DNA of 64,000 nucleotides from NCBI GenBank assembly GCA_019055375.1, contig JAHQIW010007303.1, forward strand, positions 248,001 through 312,000. Reading direction: 5' to 3'. The notes under the pieces were generated by a model. The model did no database searches, had not been told where the DNA came from, and saw only the letters and a program-made list of their open reading frames with translations. The DNA is from Parelaphostrongylus tenuis (taxonomy: Eukaryota > Nematoda > Chromadorea > Rhabditida > Metastrongylidae). Positions within the stretch are counted from its first letter, which is position 1; every line of letters starts with the position of its first letter. The position numbers were made by a program, and so were the translations under genes. This document shows positions 53,601 to 64,000 of the stretch, in pieces.

Positions 53601-54215
53601 CACATTACAGTACTGTTAGTAACAACCTTTATTAAGCAAGATTGAAGCGATTAAAATCTGGAAGTCCTTGCTGACTCTTTGTGTTGAGTCTTTCGCAGTT
53701 ACCAGTCTCCATTGAGAGTCCTACAATTTCAAACTCCTTAATCAATACGTTCATGAATGTTGGGTGTGAGTGATATGCAAGACTCAGGACCTCAAACGGA
53801 AGTTGAACCTGCGTTCAATCTTTTTAGGATTGCACGGTAATTACTACGCTACCAAATCCCTTGCTCTGATATCACTCTTTCTGCGGAACAGCATTTCACC
53901 AATCATTCGTCGGCGGGTTGAATTTGGCAAGCACATGTCAACCTCGATAGTACAGTGGTTAGCTGCGCCCCAGCAGCGGTGAAAAGGGTTTTCCACCTCC
54001 TCCTGACGCTGCGATGTCTGCATAACACTCAGCACTCTTGTATATGCAGTCGTATATCATAACACTACTATAAAAGGGGTAAAATAAAGAACAGCTGTAA
54101 AATTCTGAACAACTATCCGAAATCTTGAGTCCAAAGATGTTTAGGATTGAAATAGTTCACATGTCTATGATAAACCAAGTCTCATCTATGAATGTGCAAA
54201 GTTTACAAGTCTTTT
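50660..54215. other. Dispersed repeat fragments, no gene recognised
   Basis: 52.36-52.60 and 53.08-53.20 kb share an inverted phrase (GAAAGCTGAGACT..GGCTACAG and its complement) also found near 60.13 and 63.52 kb. 53.94-53.98 kb (CTCGATAGTACAGTGGTTAG) resembles a tRNA 5' half without a matching 3' half. The plus frame 51624-51902 is unsupported. Confidence 0.4.
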
Positions 54216-54219
54216 GCTA

Positions 54220-54772
54220 ACAGGTTGTAAAAGTTATGTGAAAAGGAAGTAAAACATTTATTAATGCACCTATTACACCCGAACAAAGACAAAACTGATA
54301 GTCAAAGTACTTCTCTTCAACTTCAAGCACTTCCTGCCACTTGTCTGGCAAAACATCGACTCCGCGAGCATGAAATTCCGATTCTGCTATTGAATAAGTG
54401 AATGATCGAATTGTGCAATTCAATATCGGCACAAAACTTTTTGTCGCCCAACTAGTGCTACCTTGAAGGAAACCTTCTTCACCTTTTTCAGACTTTTTGA
54501 CTCACCTGTGCACTGTACTTTTGCTATCTGTGTCTTCACCCAAAGCCAGATTGATGCGTTAACTTGACACCGTTGCATTTGAACCCAGCAGCCATTCGTG
54601 CAGTATCAACAACCTAATTTGCTCGCGTATTAACTCTGTATTGGAACAAATAGATAAATTATATACCAATCAACGCGGGAGAAGACAGGCTTTAAAATGA
54701 GCCCAAAATTCCAAAAATTGGCCGACACCTAAAAATGTTGCAAGTATTTTCTCAGAAGTTTTTCCTCAATCT
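54220..54772 (-). mobile_element. Internally deleted mariner, older copy
   Basis: Same subfamily as 48.51 kb. Minus strand: VLREQIRLLILHEWLLG-like start (frameshifted), then IRSFTYSIAESEFHARGVDV followed by LPDKWQEVLEVEEKYFDYQ, the mariner C-terminus. Middle missing; ends eroded. Confidence 0.75.
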
Positions 54773-54887
54773 ATTAGACAGGAAGACGTAGCGTGGAAAG
54801 TACTGGAACGTGTACATTGTTGGCCCAACAATTGCTTCTTCTTGACAACCATTTATGATTTAAATAGCTAAGTACGGCGTATGTCCA

Positions 54888-54922
54888 GGCTCTGAAGAGA
54901 GCGGTATCACCGAAACGTAACG
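54888..54922 (+). ncRNA. Degenerate Penelope-type hammerhead motif
   Basis: GGCT-CTGAAGA (54888-54898), GGT/ACC helix after a GAGC insertion, GAAA (54912-54915), ACGT, A. Helix I 3' strand is lost. Same family as 2.46 and 59.63 kb. Confidence 0.35.
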
Positions 54923-55170
54923 TTATATACCAAACTTCTATTACTATTACTGCTACTACAAGATCTCTTACCAACAGCGGGTCAGCTAAAAAGGATAAGT
55001 CCTTTAGATTTACGAAGTGGTTTTTAAGAATATGCGATTAATTTAGCTAAGAATAAAGTCCTAATCACAGAAACAGTACAACTTTGTGGCTCGGAAGGGT
55101 ATTCGCCACCTTATTCACAGTTGATGATGCCACGACAACAGGACATCCTTACTGACTTTTTCTTAATGCC

Positions 55171-55284
55171 ATGGACAAAAATGCCAGACTACTACTCAGT
55201 TTGATCCTGCCGGACGGGCAGCGAGAAGTGAACCTTCAGATACACGTTGTAGCCCGATACTCAAGAAACTGTCATGCTGACGAG
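55171..55284 (+). CDS. Candidate exon, unknown protein
   Basis: Plus frame from an ATG (or from acceptor CTACTACTCAG at 55200) to a perfect donor GACGAG/GTAAGC. Encodes SLILPDGQREVNLQIHVVAR then YSRNCHADE. Convincing composition, no family recognised, no partner exon joined. Confidence 0.3.
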
Positions 55285-56060
55285 GTAAGCCATTGGACAA
55301 GGGCGGGGGGAGCTGTTCTCAATATCGTTAACAAATGGCAAACATCAAACCATAGAAACCAATATTGAGAAATGAATGACTTTTTTGCAGTGCACAGTAA
55401 TATCATATAATACACAACGAAGAAAGTTTTATCCACATGATTACTTCAATACTGTCACTTCCTAATGTATTATGAAGGCTGTATCACCTATATATCACCT
55501 TTATCATGTCTATTTGAGCAAGCGCTAAATGTCCTACTCGTCTCTTAGAGAGATAAGATTAATTCAGTGGAACCCTCACGACGAAAATTATACCATTATT
55601 TGTGGGTAATCCTTATACTATGCAACTGACATTACATAATATTCCGTCACTTATGAATTTTTTACAGCATGGTCTTTCAGAATCACATTGCATCTTTCTG
55701 ACAATATGACGCGATCCCTCAACTTTCAAATCACCTATGATCTTGACCTGATTCTTTTGGTACAAATTTATGGCCGCGGTAACTTCTATATGTATAGTAA
55801 CAGTAATCGGACTTTAAAAAAAAATCGGAAGTCGAGCAGGTTTCACACATCCAAACTGTACACTTAGCAAATTTCGTCAATGCAATTCAATTCATAGCGA
55901 GTTTTTTGTGTCTTGTAGAAACGTCTTGTTGCAACACAGTGCAGCTTTGCTACCCATACAAATCTCGGTAACGGAACATAACGAGATAATGAATAAAATG
56001 AGAGAGATTTTGGAAAGGAAAGTATGCGAGCATGACTGATCGTTTGTTGCATGATGAGGT

Positions 56061-56320
56061 ATGCTACGTCGTGTGAGGTGTCGAAGGAATCCCTCAATTC
56101 TTTGCTGCCACGCTCGCTTTGATTATCATTGTTGTTTGTTGGAGAGACTTGATGCGTATGTTCAGCACCGGTCTGCGAGATTGTGCATTCCGTTGAATGC
56201 GCTACTGCGTGCTCCTTTTGAATTTTTTTGGCTTCCGCTGTCTATTATATTAGCAAGATTCAGCAGCCTATATGAGGCTGCCTTGTACTGGTTTTGGCAG
56301 AGCAATGCCAATAAAAAAAG
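56061..56320 (+). CDS. Candidate exon, hydrophobic protein
   Basis: Open plus frame with SARLCIPLNALLRAPFEFFW, LPLSIILARFSSLYEAALYW and FWQSNANKKR before donor AAAAG/GTACAAG. An acceptor GCAAGATTCAG at 56260 would shorten it. Possibly a membrane protein; unproven. Confidence 0.22.
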
Positions 56321-56439
56321 GTACAAGAAATGGTCTGGCTTGATGAATTATAAGGACGCGCTCTTGATCCAGAATTTGGATGCATGTTTTGCTGGTATAA
56401 CTACTTACGACAGCTTACTTCAGTGCGCGCAAATCTAGT

Positions 56440-58500
56440 ACGGAATTCTTGATGTTGAAGAGCCAAAGAGATTCATTAGTTCGGAGGAGAGGTTGATTCG
56501 AGCTTTGGGTGCACCTCTACTTCACCACATGCGCTCGTTTGTTATCAACGGATAGAATGATGTATTTTATGCCAAATATACTGGTGGTTATGATGACTTC
56601 TTCCTAGATATTTGTCGCATCAGTTTGCCAGAGGCAATTCTGAAATGTTTTCAGCCATCTCAATAGCTTACTTGTAGTTGACGTACATGATATAATCCGA
56701 AAAATTCATTCGCACCCACAGTGTATGACAGAACTTCATGAAGTATAACGCACTGTATCAAGTAACTTAGTGGTATAAAGACAAGAATCCGCTACAATAC
56801 TCCAATCTTTGCCTCTAAAGTGCCCCTACCGCCTATCCACAGCTTGGGAAACAGGCCTTCGACCTTATGGACTGACCAATTTGACAAATCTAACATGACT
56901 TTGATGATTCAAGATTATAGCTATCATATGACCTTTAGGAAATTTGCTTTTGTACGGAAAAAGGCTTTTGTTTACAAGAAATGATCTTCACGAACATTCC
57001 TGTCTCCAACACAAGCTAAACTTTAACTTCTTTGATCTTCCAAAATTAGCCCACTAAGCTTTGTGTCTCTAGACAATGAAATGAGTGATCAATATTATAA
57101 ATTATTATCATCCTACGATGTGATTGGGCCTTCATTGCGCCATCATTAGATGTTTGAGCTTTATGTGTATCGAAACACAAGTAGATGCTGGTCGCCCAAT
57201 GATGATTAGAAGAGATTACCATTTTGAAACAGGACAATTTACTCTACTTTTTCTTTTTACACAACACGTCATCACGTCTTAACTGTGCGTCCTAGCAGTT
57301 CTTGCAACCAAATCGTTTACTCACATGCATCATCGACAATGACGTCCTACCTTTGCGTGCTGGTTCGACTGCTGCTGTAAAGTTTCGTATTCTTCATGAA
57401 AAAGACGTAAAATACTGATCCTGCAAATGACGTGATCTCGAAAGATCCCAAGCACGTCCCGTGATGGGATTCGTTAATTGATTTCAAGACAATGTTAAGA
57501 TAAGGTGTCGAACCAGCAATTCATTTCCTGGTAGTCTTCTCACCAGTAACTCTGCTAGACCAGCCTGCTGTGGCAAAGTAGCTGTTTCGCCCCTACCCAA
57601 AGTGTTGAGATAAGAACAAAACTGAAAAACTGGGGTAGTTTTGAATCCGTGATTATCACTTCTAGTATCACTGCGTTTTGAACCGTATTATTAAGACCCT
57701 CTCTCTATATTTTAGGCCGTGTTCCAACGTTTTAGGTGATTCTCACCAATCACCTTTCAACGAGATTGTTTTAAAGAGCAAAAGTCGGAGTAAACCTCAG
57801 TTGAGCCACAATCTGAAAAACGGTTCTTTGCAGTTAAAGTAGGTCCACAGCGATTTGTGCTCTCTGAAAATCCCAATGAGAGGTGATCGACGGCAGCTTG
57901 AACCCAGTTACGCTGATAGATATCAGATATTTGTAATCAACAAGATTTTTTTCATTTGAGCACTTTTAATAGTTCTGTGATGTTACGAATGCATAATCGA
58001 TAATGTTGAGAAGGAGCAAATAAATCTTAGAAGAATATTGATTCCGCATTGGTCAATTTCTAACTGCACGGACTCAAAGCTATTCAGGTACATCCGTCAC
58101 ATGCTAAAGCTGCTGTTCTGAGCATCAGTGATGCTGTACACGAAGTGGATCCGAGGAGAGAAAGCCAAAGCGATACCACTGTAGAATTTCTTTTTGTTTT
58201 GTTTTTTAGCTGTTTTTTTTCTTTGGTAAAAACATATCTGAATGGCGATTCATCAACACTCATGAAAATACGCACACACTAATAATTTCCACACATGATT
58301 CAAGGAAAACCGAAAATCAAAATTTTCAATACATTCAAGATTTATCCTCCTTTTGACTAAATGGTGTTTGTGGGTGTGAGATACTCTGCTCAAATAACAG
58401 TTATCTGCTTTTTCTTTTCTGGAACTGTCTAATACCTTCGCACTAAATTCTCAGCGCTTCTTCGCTTCGCCAATTTTTCTGAATCGATTAAGATTTTCTT
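56440..58500. other. No gene recognised; one tRNA-like stretch
   Basis: Minus 57575-57505 has CAGGCTGGTCTAGCAGAGTT and GGTTCGACACC, tRNA-like A and B boxes, but no consistent cloverleaf. 56510-56535 is a SINE-1 head scrap (CACCACATGCGCTC). The rest shows nothing. Confidence 0.4.
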
Positions 58501-58631
58501 AGGCATGAACTACTCGAAAAATGAAGCTTCACATGGAAAACGCCTGTGTTTATCGCGGTCACAGTTCCCGGCGTGTTATATTGCCTTTACATGCAGAGAG
58601 AAGACGCTGTGGAGAGAAGTGCTGAAATTTG
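58500..58631 (+). CDS. Candidate exon, small membrane protein
   Basis: Ends at a perfect donor AAATTT/GTAAGT. One frame reads TWKTPVFIAVTVPGVLYCLY then MQREDAVERSAEI, a single transmembrane segment with a TWK..F...PGV pattern like cytochrome oxidase subunit 6A, but the downstream hallmark of that family is not found. A stop lies just upstream in this frame, so the exon would begin near 58526; an alternative frame (MNYSKNEASHG) is open from acceptor TTTTCTTAG. Confidence 0.28.
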
Positions 58632-59633
58632 TAAGTATATCTCTGTCAATTATAATTGGGCCTCTTCGACAGACTGGACTGCGCGTTGGTAAAGTCTCAC
58701 TTCATCTTTGTTGCATGCTCCAGCTATTCACAGCACGTCCCACTCACTCAGAGTACGCGTAAAGCACCACATAATCATAGGAGTATTTTTGCTCTATTTT
58801 TTGTGGCCATAGCTAATGGTACAGCATTAAAATCGGTTTCGGCTAGGAAAAGTCTGAAATATCTGCATGCCTTCTACAAGGTATTGGTAACGTTATTTTT
58901 GCCTGTTGTAAGCAATTACTACGCTGCCCCTTTCCCTCATGCACATTCCAATCATTTAAGAAGCATTCTTAGTAATACAACGTGCAAGATGATCTTTGCA
59001 CGCATAGGAACACAATCTGTCGTTGAAGTGACTGCGAATATACAGCATTAATCAACCCGGCTTTGCAGAGTGTTGGAATATAGCCTTTAATTCCATAAGC
59101 GTCATCTCAAGTTACTTCGAATGCTCCATATATTACCTAGAGATCGAACAGATGTCGACCTTTGCAACACTTCCGCGCTCTAACCAACCATGGCAAGATA
59201 GTTGATGATAAAGTTCCTTCTTTACGTGACCGGCAGATTAACCCATCCCGTAATCAAACAGCATCCACGGCGGCATGACGACCGTGTGGGCACTATGATG
59301 TCTATATTGAGTCATTGGGCTCCATAGTTTCTTTTGCCATAAGAAATATCTTCATGAAACAGCTGAAAGAAAGGAGACCGAAAGAGGATGGGTGTAAGCC
59401 AATGGTGCATTCTCCGAAATTAATAAATTTCAAACTGACTGCATCATGAACGAGTTCATCGCGTGGCGATAGGCTTTTAAAAAAGAAATTTTTTGAAAAT
59501 AAGCTGCATAAATCTATTGACCTAGTACATATTATTTGGTAGCAGGTGTGTAGTTGACGCCAGAAATATGATAAATAATTGTTGATTTTCTACTTTGAGC
59601 AAAACACGAGGTGTTACAATAAACTTTATTCAC

Positions 59634-59668
59634 AGCTGACGTTTCGGCAGTTCGCCTTCTTCAGAGCC
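59634..59668 (-). ncRNA. Minimal hammerhead-like motif, Penelope type
   Basis: Minus strand: GGCT (59668-59665), CTGAAGA (59664-59658), A then GGC/GCC helix II, GAAA (59645-59642), ACGT, C (59638), AGCT. Same arrangement as 2461-2496 with compensated GCT/AGC pairing; single copy, not palindromic here. Confidence 0.5.
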
Positions 59669-60419
59669 TGGAAAGGTCAAATTGTCTGCAATCCAATCAG
59701 TTAAACGCCTCTACGCCAAATTCGGAGGAGCGAGACGATTCTGTCAGATTGAAGAATAGCGGCGAGCTCACCGTAGATGAAAGTTATACTGCTGCATCGT
59801 CGTCCTGAATTTTGCGTGTTTAGTCGACAGATGCGAATCTGAGTTGAACACAGCTCTTGTATGTCCGTATTAACGTTATCTAATGCGAGGTGTGAAAACA
59901 AAGTTTTCTATCTCGCACAGCGCTATCAAAAGAGCTTCTCCAAAAAGCAAGCATATTTTGGAGTTCTTCGACACTTGTGCTATCGAAAGATTGCTAGCAG
60001 TACGAAGAAGTTTTTTGTCTAGCGAAATATAAGCGAGATAAGAAAAATTTGCGCGGGTCTTACAAAATATAATCTTATTTTGGATTTCACACCGTTATAA
60101 AAGGGTGCCTCGAAAAAGCGGCTACATGGGGGCAGTAGCCAGATATTGGAGCTCGCGAATGATTACTGACACTGCATGAAAGGTTCTTGTACTGCGACTA
60201 GTGTCGAATATTTTGTCCTTTTATATTCAAAAAATACCGATTTTTTTAGGATTTCAAATTACACGACATGCACGTAGCATAGTACTTGAGAGCGTCTTAA
60301 TGCAAGCGCGTTGGCTCCATCGCGCTTCTCGGGCTCACGAAACCTTCTGTTATCACTCAGACGGAAAATTAGTATTGCAACTCTTTTGAGACAGTAACAG
60401 TGTTGGTTTGAGGCATCAC

Positions 60420-60555
60420 TAGGCCCTTCATGTCTTTGTATAAGTTAGACATGCACTCAATCGTGTATACGATGCTAAGATTGGAGGCGAATGCATAGTT
60501 TAACTCTAAAAGATTGGCCAACGTCGCCAGCTTTATTTTGTCTTATCCTCTATGA
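60420..60555 (+). mobile_element. SINE-1 3' fragment
   Basis: ACATGCACTCAATCG...GGAGGCGAATGCATAG...AAAGATTGGCCAACGTCGCC corresponds to the end of SINE-1; strongly diverged. Confidence 0.45.
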
Positions 60556-61121
60556 CAGTTCACTGCCAAAAGCAAAACATCTTTAGGATTGTTAGGCGCG
60601 TGACAAATTGAAGCGAAAAATCTAATTAGGTTGCTCCATAAGTTTTGGCACTATAGCAAAAAAAGTTAAGTTGCGAGGGTGATTGATATACCAGACTGCT
60701 CTTTCGAGCTTTGAACTGCGCAGACTTTCCTTTCTTCCTAGCCGTACTTTCCGCAAGTGCATCATCACCCTCAGCTTCATTAAGTTTTATAGTAAATTTT
60801 TCGAGATAATGTCACTATTACCGATTCGGGAAATTTTAGCACAGATAGATGTACGGATGGGTGAATAGACGAATGAGTGAAGTATCGCTGTCCTCATGCA
60901 TTTTAAGCTGAATTATGGCCAAATTAACAGTGAAGTGCGAAAAAAGTTGCGGACTTTGCGATCAGTGCGGATTTGGCCAAATAGCCAAAACGCATCCGAA
61001 AACGCCTCGAAGTCGCGATTATAAGCAGTTATAGCAAAAGTCTCACGCAGGGTCCCCATTTAATTGACAGCCGGATTAAGTCGGCTCTCACTCGACTCAA
61101 CCCCAAGCCGGTATTAGAGAA

Positions 61122-61422
<301 letters not shown>

Positions 61423-61430
61423 TGACTAAA

Positions 61431-61476
61431 CCGGAAGCCTAAGCCAAGCTTAAGCCTCTGCATAAGCCTAAGCCAC
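61431..61476. repeat. Interstitial telomere-like hexamers
   Basis: AAGCCT and AAGCCA/AAGCTT hexamers in register (at 61433, 61439, 61450, 61462, 61468). AAGCCT is a cyclic form of GCCTAA, the complement of the nematode telomere unit TTAGGC. Degenerate, adjacent to the GT array. Confidence 0.5.
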
Positions 61477-61817
61477 ATACAAAATAAGAATGCAAAAAGA
61501 ATAAAAATAGTTGCCGATTTGTCGTTTCGGCTAAAATGGTCTTCGGACATGAATCAAGAACTTGTTTTTCGACCACACTGCCCTTATACAAAAATCCTGA
61601 GTTTGTAACCGCTTTTCTACACTAATGGTAAGAATACTATCCAAAGAACATGGCCCGCGCTGTGCCTTATGATCTGGGAAATTTAATTTAGTCAAGTGCG
61701 ATCTCTTTCAGCACATGCCAGACTTCGTTTCAAAGTTGTATTATGAATTTGGTACAATACCGAGTTTGAACATATTGCCATTAACAAAATACTCCCTAGT
61801 AACTGAATCGCCAATCG

Positions 61818-62100
61818 GGCGAGTGCAGCGCAGAGCTTAGAAGCGCCCTACGACATACGTGGTCGATGGTTCGATCCCACGCCCAAGGATCATCAAACTT
61901 TCCAACCCTGTGGGATGGCAAGTTGGAAACAGACTTGCCTGAGTGGATAGCAGCCGGTTTAGATACGTTGGTAGGTTATTGCGAGTCATTGTTAAGGCCA
62001 CAAGTGCATCCTACCACCTTAAACGATGTTCGATAAAGTCGAATTGCAAGTGCATCTCCCAGTGATTGATCAACGCCGAGAGCACTATCATCTTCGTTAA
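61818..62100 (+). mobile_element. SINE-1-related element, variant head
   Basis: Head with GTGCAGCGCAGAGC and B box GGTTCGATCCC, body GTGGGATGGCAAGTTGG, TGCGAGTCATTGTTAAGGCC, end GATCAACGCCGAGAGCACTATC. Body matches SINE-1 while the head differs: a subfamily. Confidence 0.65.
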
Positions 62101-62379
62101 ATAGACAGTTCCGCCCTGTTGCGACAATATTCAACCGCTATTTCTTACATCCATTGATTTAGTAATACATTTCGCGAAATAAAGGAGATTTGAATCCTTA
62201 GAGCTGTAGCAAACTCATGCATCAAAAATCCTATCCGTCACTCTGATTCGAAAATCAGACACTACTAAAGACTTAGCCATAGTTCTAAGTTTCTCGAACT
62301 ATGAAGTAACACCTTAAAAACGTTGAGAAAAATGATGAAAGTCACATAATGTGGGACGAACGCGGCCGCTAGTTCATCT

Positions 62380-62565
62380 GATGGGGAGGATGACGTGGTC
62401 CAGTGCTTAGCGATACTCAGCGTGGAGTTGCCCACGGAACGCCTCCGCCTGGCTATGCTCGGGATTGCAAATCGATCTATCTTACCAATATTCTACCACT
62501 TTCGTGAAGATGAAATCCTCAAACAAGAGGTGAAAGCGAGGAGACGAGGAATGCCAGAGTACTGA
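62380..62565 (+). mobile_element. SINE-2-related element, diverged
   Basis: GGGGAGGATGACGTGGTCCA head, then GGCTATGCTCGGGATTGCAA (matches the SINE-2 body), CGTGAAGATGAAATCC and AATGCCAGAGTACTG. B box not recognisable. Confidence 0.5.
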
Positions 62566-62993
62566 GATTATCATGGTAAAAAGTGTGATATGGTTTAAAT
62601 AACGTAATGAAGGTTAAAGTCATGAGGTGGCCAAAAATTCTCATAAAGAATAGTACACGGAAGAGCAATGTTCTGCTGTAATACTTCAAATTCATCTTAT
62701 TATGAGATCGAAGTATGAGCGTGGTGTCATGCTGAATTGAGGCTAAGGTCTGTTCATCAGAAATTATCGATCGCTTAGAATCAGAGGCGATGTCCTGAAA
62801 AACGAATGGGTCAGAGAGGCGCCGTTACTCAGAGAGAACAAAGGTGAAGCAACGACCACTAAGCTCGAAGGGAAATCTGTTACTAAGGAATTGATGTAAG
62901 AATGTCCGGTAGTTCATACGCATACTGAAACACCTAAACGTTTTTCTGAACTTTCCTTTGCATATCGTCGTGATGAATAGAACCACACTTAGG

Positions 62994-63185
62994 GCTCGCG
63001 TGGCGCTGTAAGCTGCTCTACGACACACATACACGTAAACGATGGTTCAATCCCCTGCCTATGGCCCCATCAAGCCTTCAATCCCTCGGAGGTCAGTGAA
63101 TTGGGATTAAACTTGCCTGCGAGAATAGCATCAGTGACTTCAAAGATCAATAGAAGAGCTTTCTTTATCCTTACTAAACCTCACT
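62994..63185 (+). mobile_element. SINE-1-related element, truncated
   Basis: Head GCTCGCGTGGCGCTGTAAGC and B box GGTTCAATCCC, body CCCTCGGAGGTCAGTGAATT, ends near CTTTCTTTATCC after losing part of the body. Closest to 61.82 kb. Confidence 0.6.
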
Positions 63186-63189
63186 AAAA

Positions 63190-64000
63190 AGATTATAAGA
63201 AGATGGTTATGCAAGCTCATAAGATTTCAGATTAGTAATAAAAAACTCAAAATTCTCACTGAGAAGCCACGAATGTGGCTAAACCGGCAACGATTGAAAA
63301 GGCCTGATGTAAGGAGAATTAGGAACAATGAAACATAGGCCAAAACGGCGGCTACATTGTAAGCTGAACAATTATTTAAGGTAACCTGAAGAGCTGCAAA
63401 GCTCATTACTAAGCTCTTCTTCGGATTTTGATGCTGTTTTGGATCTAGCGGCTATCCGCAAGCGAATGAAGAAACAATCCCTTTCGCTGAACGAGAATTT
63501 CTCATAAAGTGTTACTAATCATTTGAAAGCTCAAATCTGTGGTAAGTGCTGTATGGGCTCGCCTTTTTTTTTTGCGAAGCACGTCGCCGCTTGCTTTTAA
63601 TTTTATCACGCTTATGTTCAATGCTATGACTATGAATAATTCTGGCTACTGTACAAAGTAGAAAGTAGAAGAATTCAAAGCTAGGAGATTTTTTGTGTCA
63701 TATCCTTTGAACCACTTAGTTCAATTCGTTGTCTTTCCTTATAGCAGATTCGAGTCTGCAATAATAATAATCGTTAAACACAGCGGTGATGCAGTGCAGT
63801 AGTAGTATAATGACTGATGTTTCAACAGTATTAACTCCCTCAGAACCTCCAGAAGTCGAATTGACATGCAATCTCCTCGGCCAAACACTTTCGGAACCAA
63901 AGGAGAGAGGCTTAGAATTGGGTTGATGGGAAGTATTTAATGTTTTGCAATGTCGAATTTATGTTATTCATCAATTGGACCACATTCATCGCTTTATGTT
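63190..64000. other. Dispersed repeat scrap, no gene recognised
   Basis: 63.47-63.56 kb shares GAACGAGAATTTCTCATA..GTGTTACTAATCATTTGAAAG-like sequence with 52.37 kb. No exon signals to the window end. Confidence 0.4.

Noticed and set aside
55270..55300. CTGACGAGG as a hammerhead half
   Set aside because: It lies in a good exon-donor context and has no GAAA box or helix I partner.
57505..57575. tRNA gene on the minus strand
   Set aside because: A/B boxes only; acceptor and anticodon stems do not pair convincingly.
58500..58631. Cytochrome oxidase subunit 6A exon
   Set aside because: TWK..F...PGV similarity is short and the conserved downstream HLRIR...PWGDGN region is not found; listed only as a candidate membrane exon.
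62385..62410. Hammerhead core at CTGATGGGGAGG
   Set aside because: Lacks CTGANGA and any downstream GAAAC; it is the start of a SINE-2-like element.

Overview
The window looks like a gene-poor stretch of nematode chromosome, most likely a clade V (strongylid, hookworm-like) parasite. The evidence: small exons with TTTCAG-type acceptors and GTAAG-type donors, mariner relics, a cluster of degenerate copies of the nematode telomere hexamer, and a gene built from repeated CAP/ASP-like modules, a family expanded in hookworms. The species assignment is inference. There is no prokaryotic structure; almost all long open frames are chance, so coding regions were found by assembling short exons whose splice phases agree.

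Two genes are well supported, both on the minus strand. (1) A Wnt ligand gene, conserved part 42.02-36.70 kb, with eight consecutive phase-compatible exons carrying 24 cysteines, the [10 protein letters not shown] signature and the WCC-rich C-terminal end; its 5' exons near 46.4-44.5 kb are less sure. (2) A modular CAP-like gene, 25.06-14.74 kb, in which a four-exon module (N-terminal/linker, b, c, d) is repeated with identical phases; module 3 carries length changes that break the frame. Several further single exons are only candidates.

The rest is repeats: two tRNA-headed SINE families, head-to-head tRNA-like palindromes, mariner relics including a 507-bp deletion derivative with both ends, a 5.1-kb inverted duplication (4.42-9.56 kb), a 300-bp GT microsatellite beside telomere-like hexamers, and several palindromic elements.

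The most interesting signal is a large set of type I hammerhead ribozyme motifs in at least four repeat families. One group sits in units of about 308-315 bp that occur as partial tandem copies (5.7, 23.1 and 37.6 kb), the layout of retrozymes. A second family (29.9 and 50.6 kb) has its own helix sequences, and a third lies in short palindromes resembling the minimal hammerheads of Penelope-like elements (2.5, 2.8, 54.9, 59.6 kb). Two motifs with intact core lie in sense orientation inside introns of the Wnt and CAP genes.

Layout: 0-4.4 kb repeats; 4.4-9.6 inverted duplication; 9.6-14.6 sparse, candidate exons and SINEs; 14.7-25.1 CAP gene with nested repeats; 25.2-36.6 mobile elements and unannotatable DNA; 36.7-46.4 Wnt gene with repeat-filled introns; 46.7-64 candidate plus-strand exons, mariners, SINEs, GT array.
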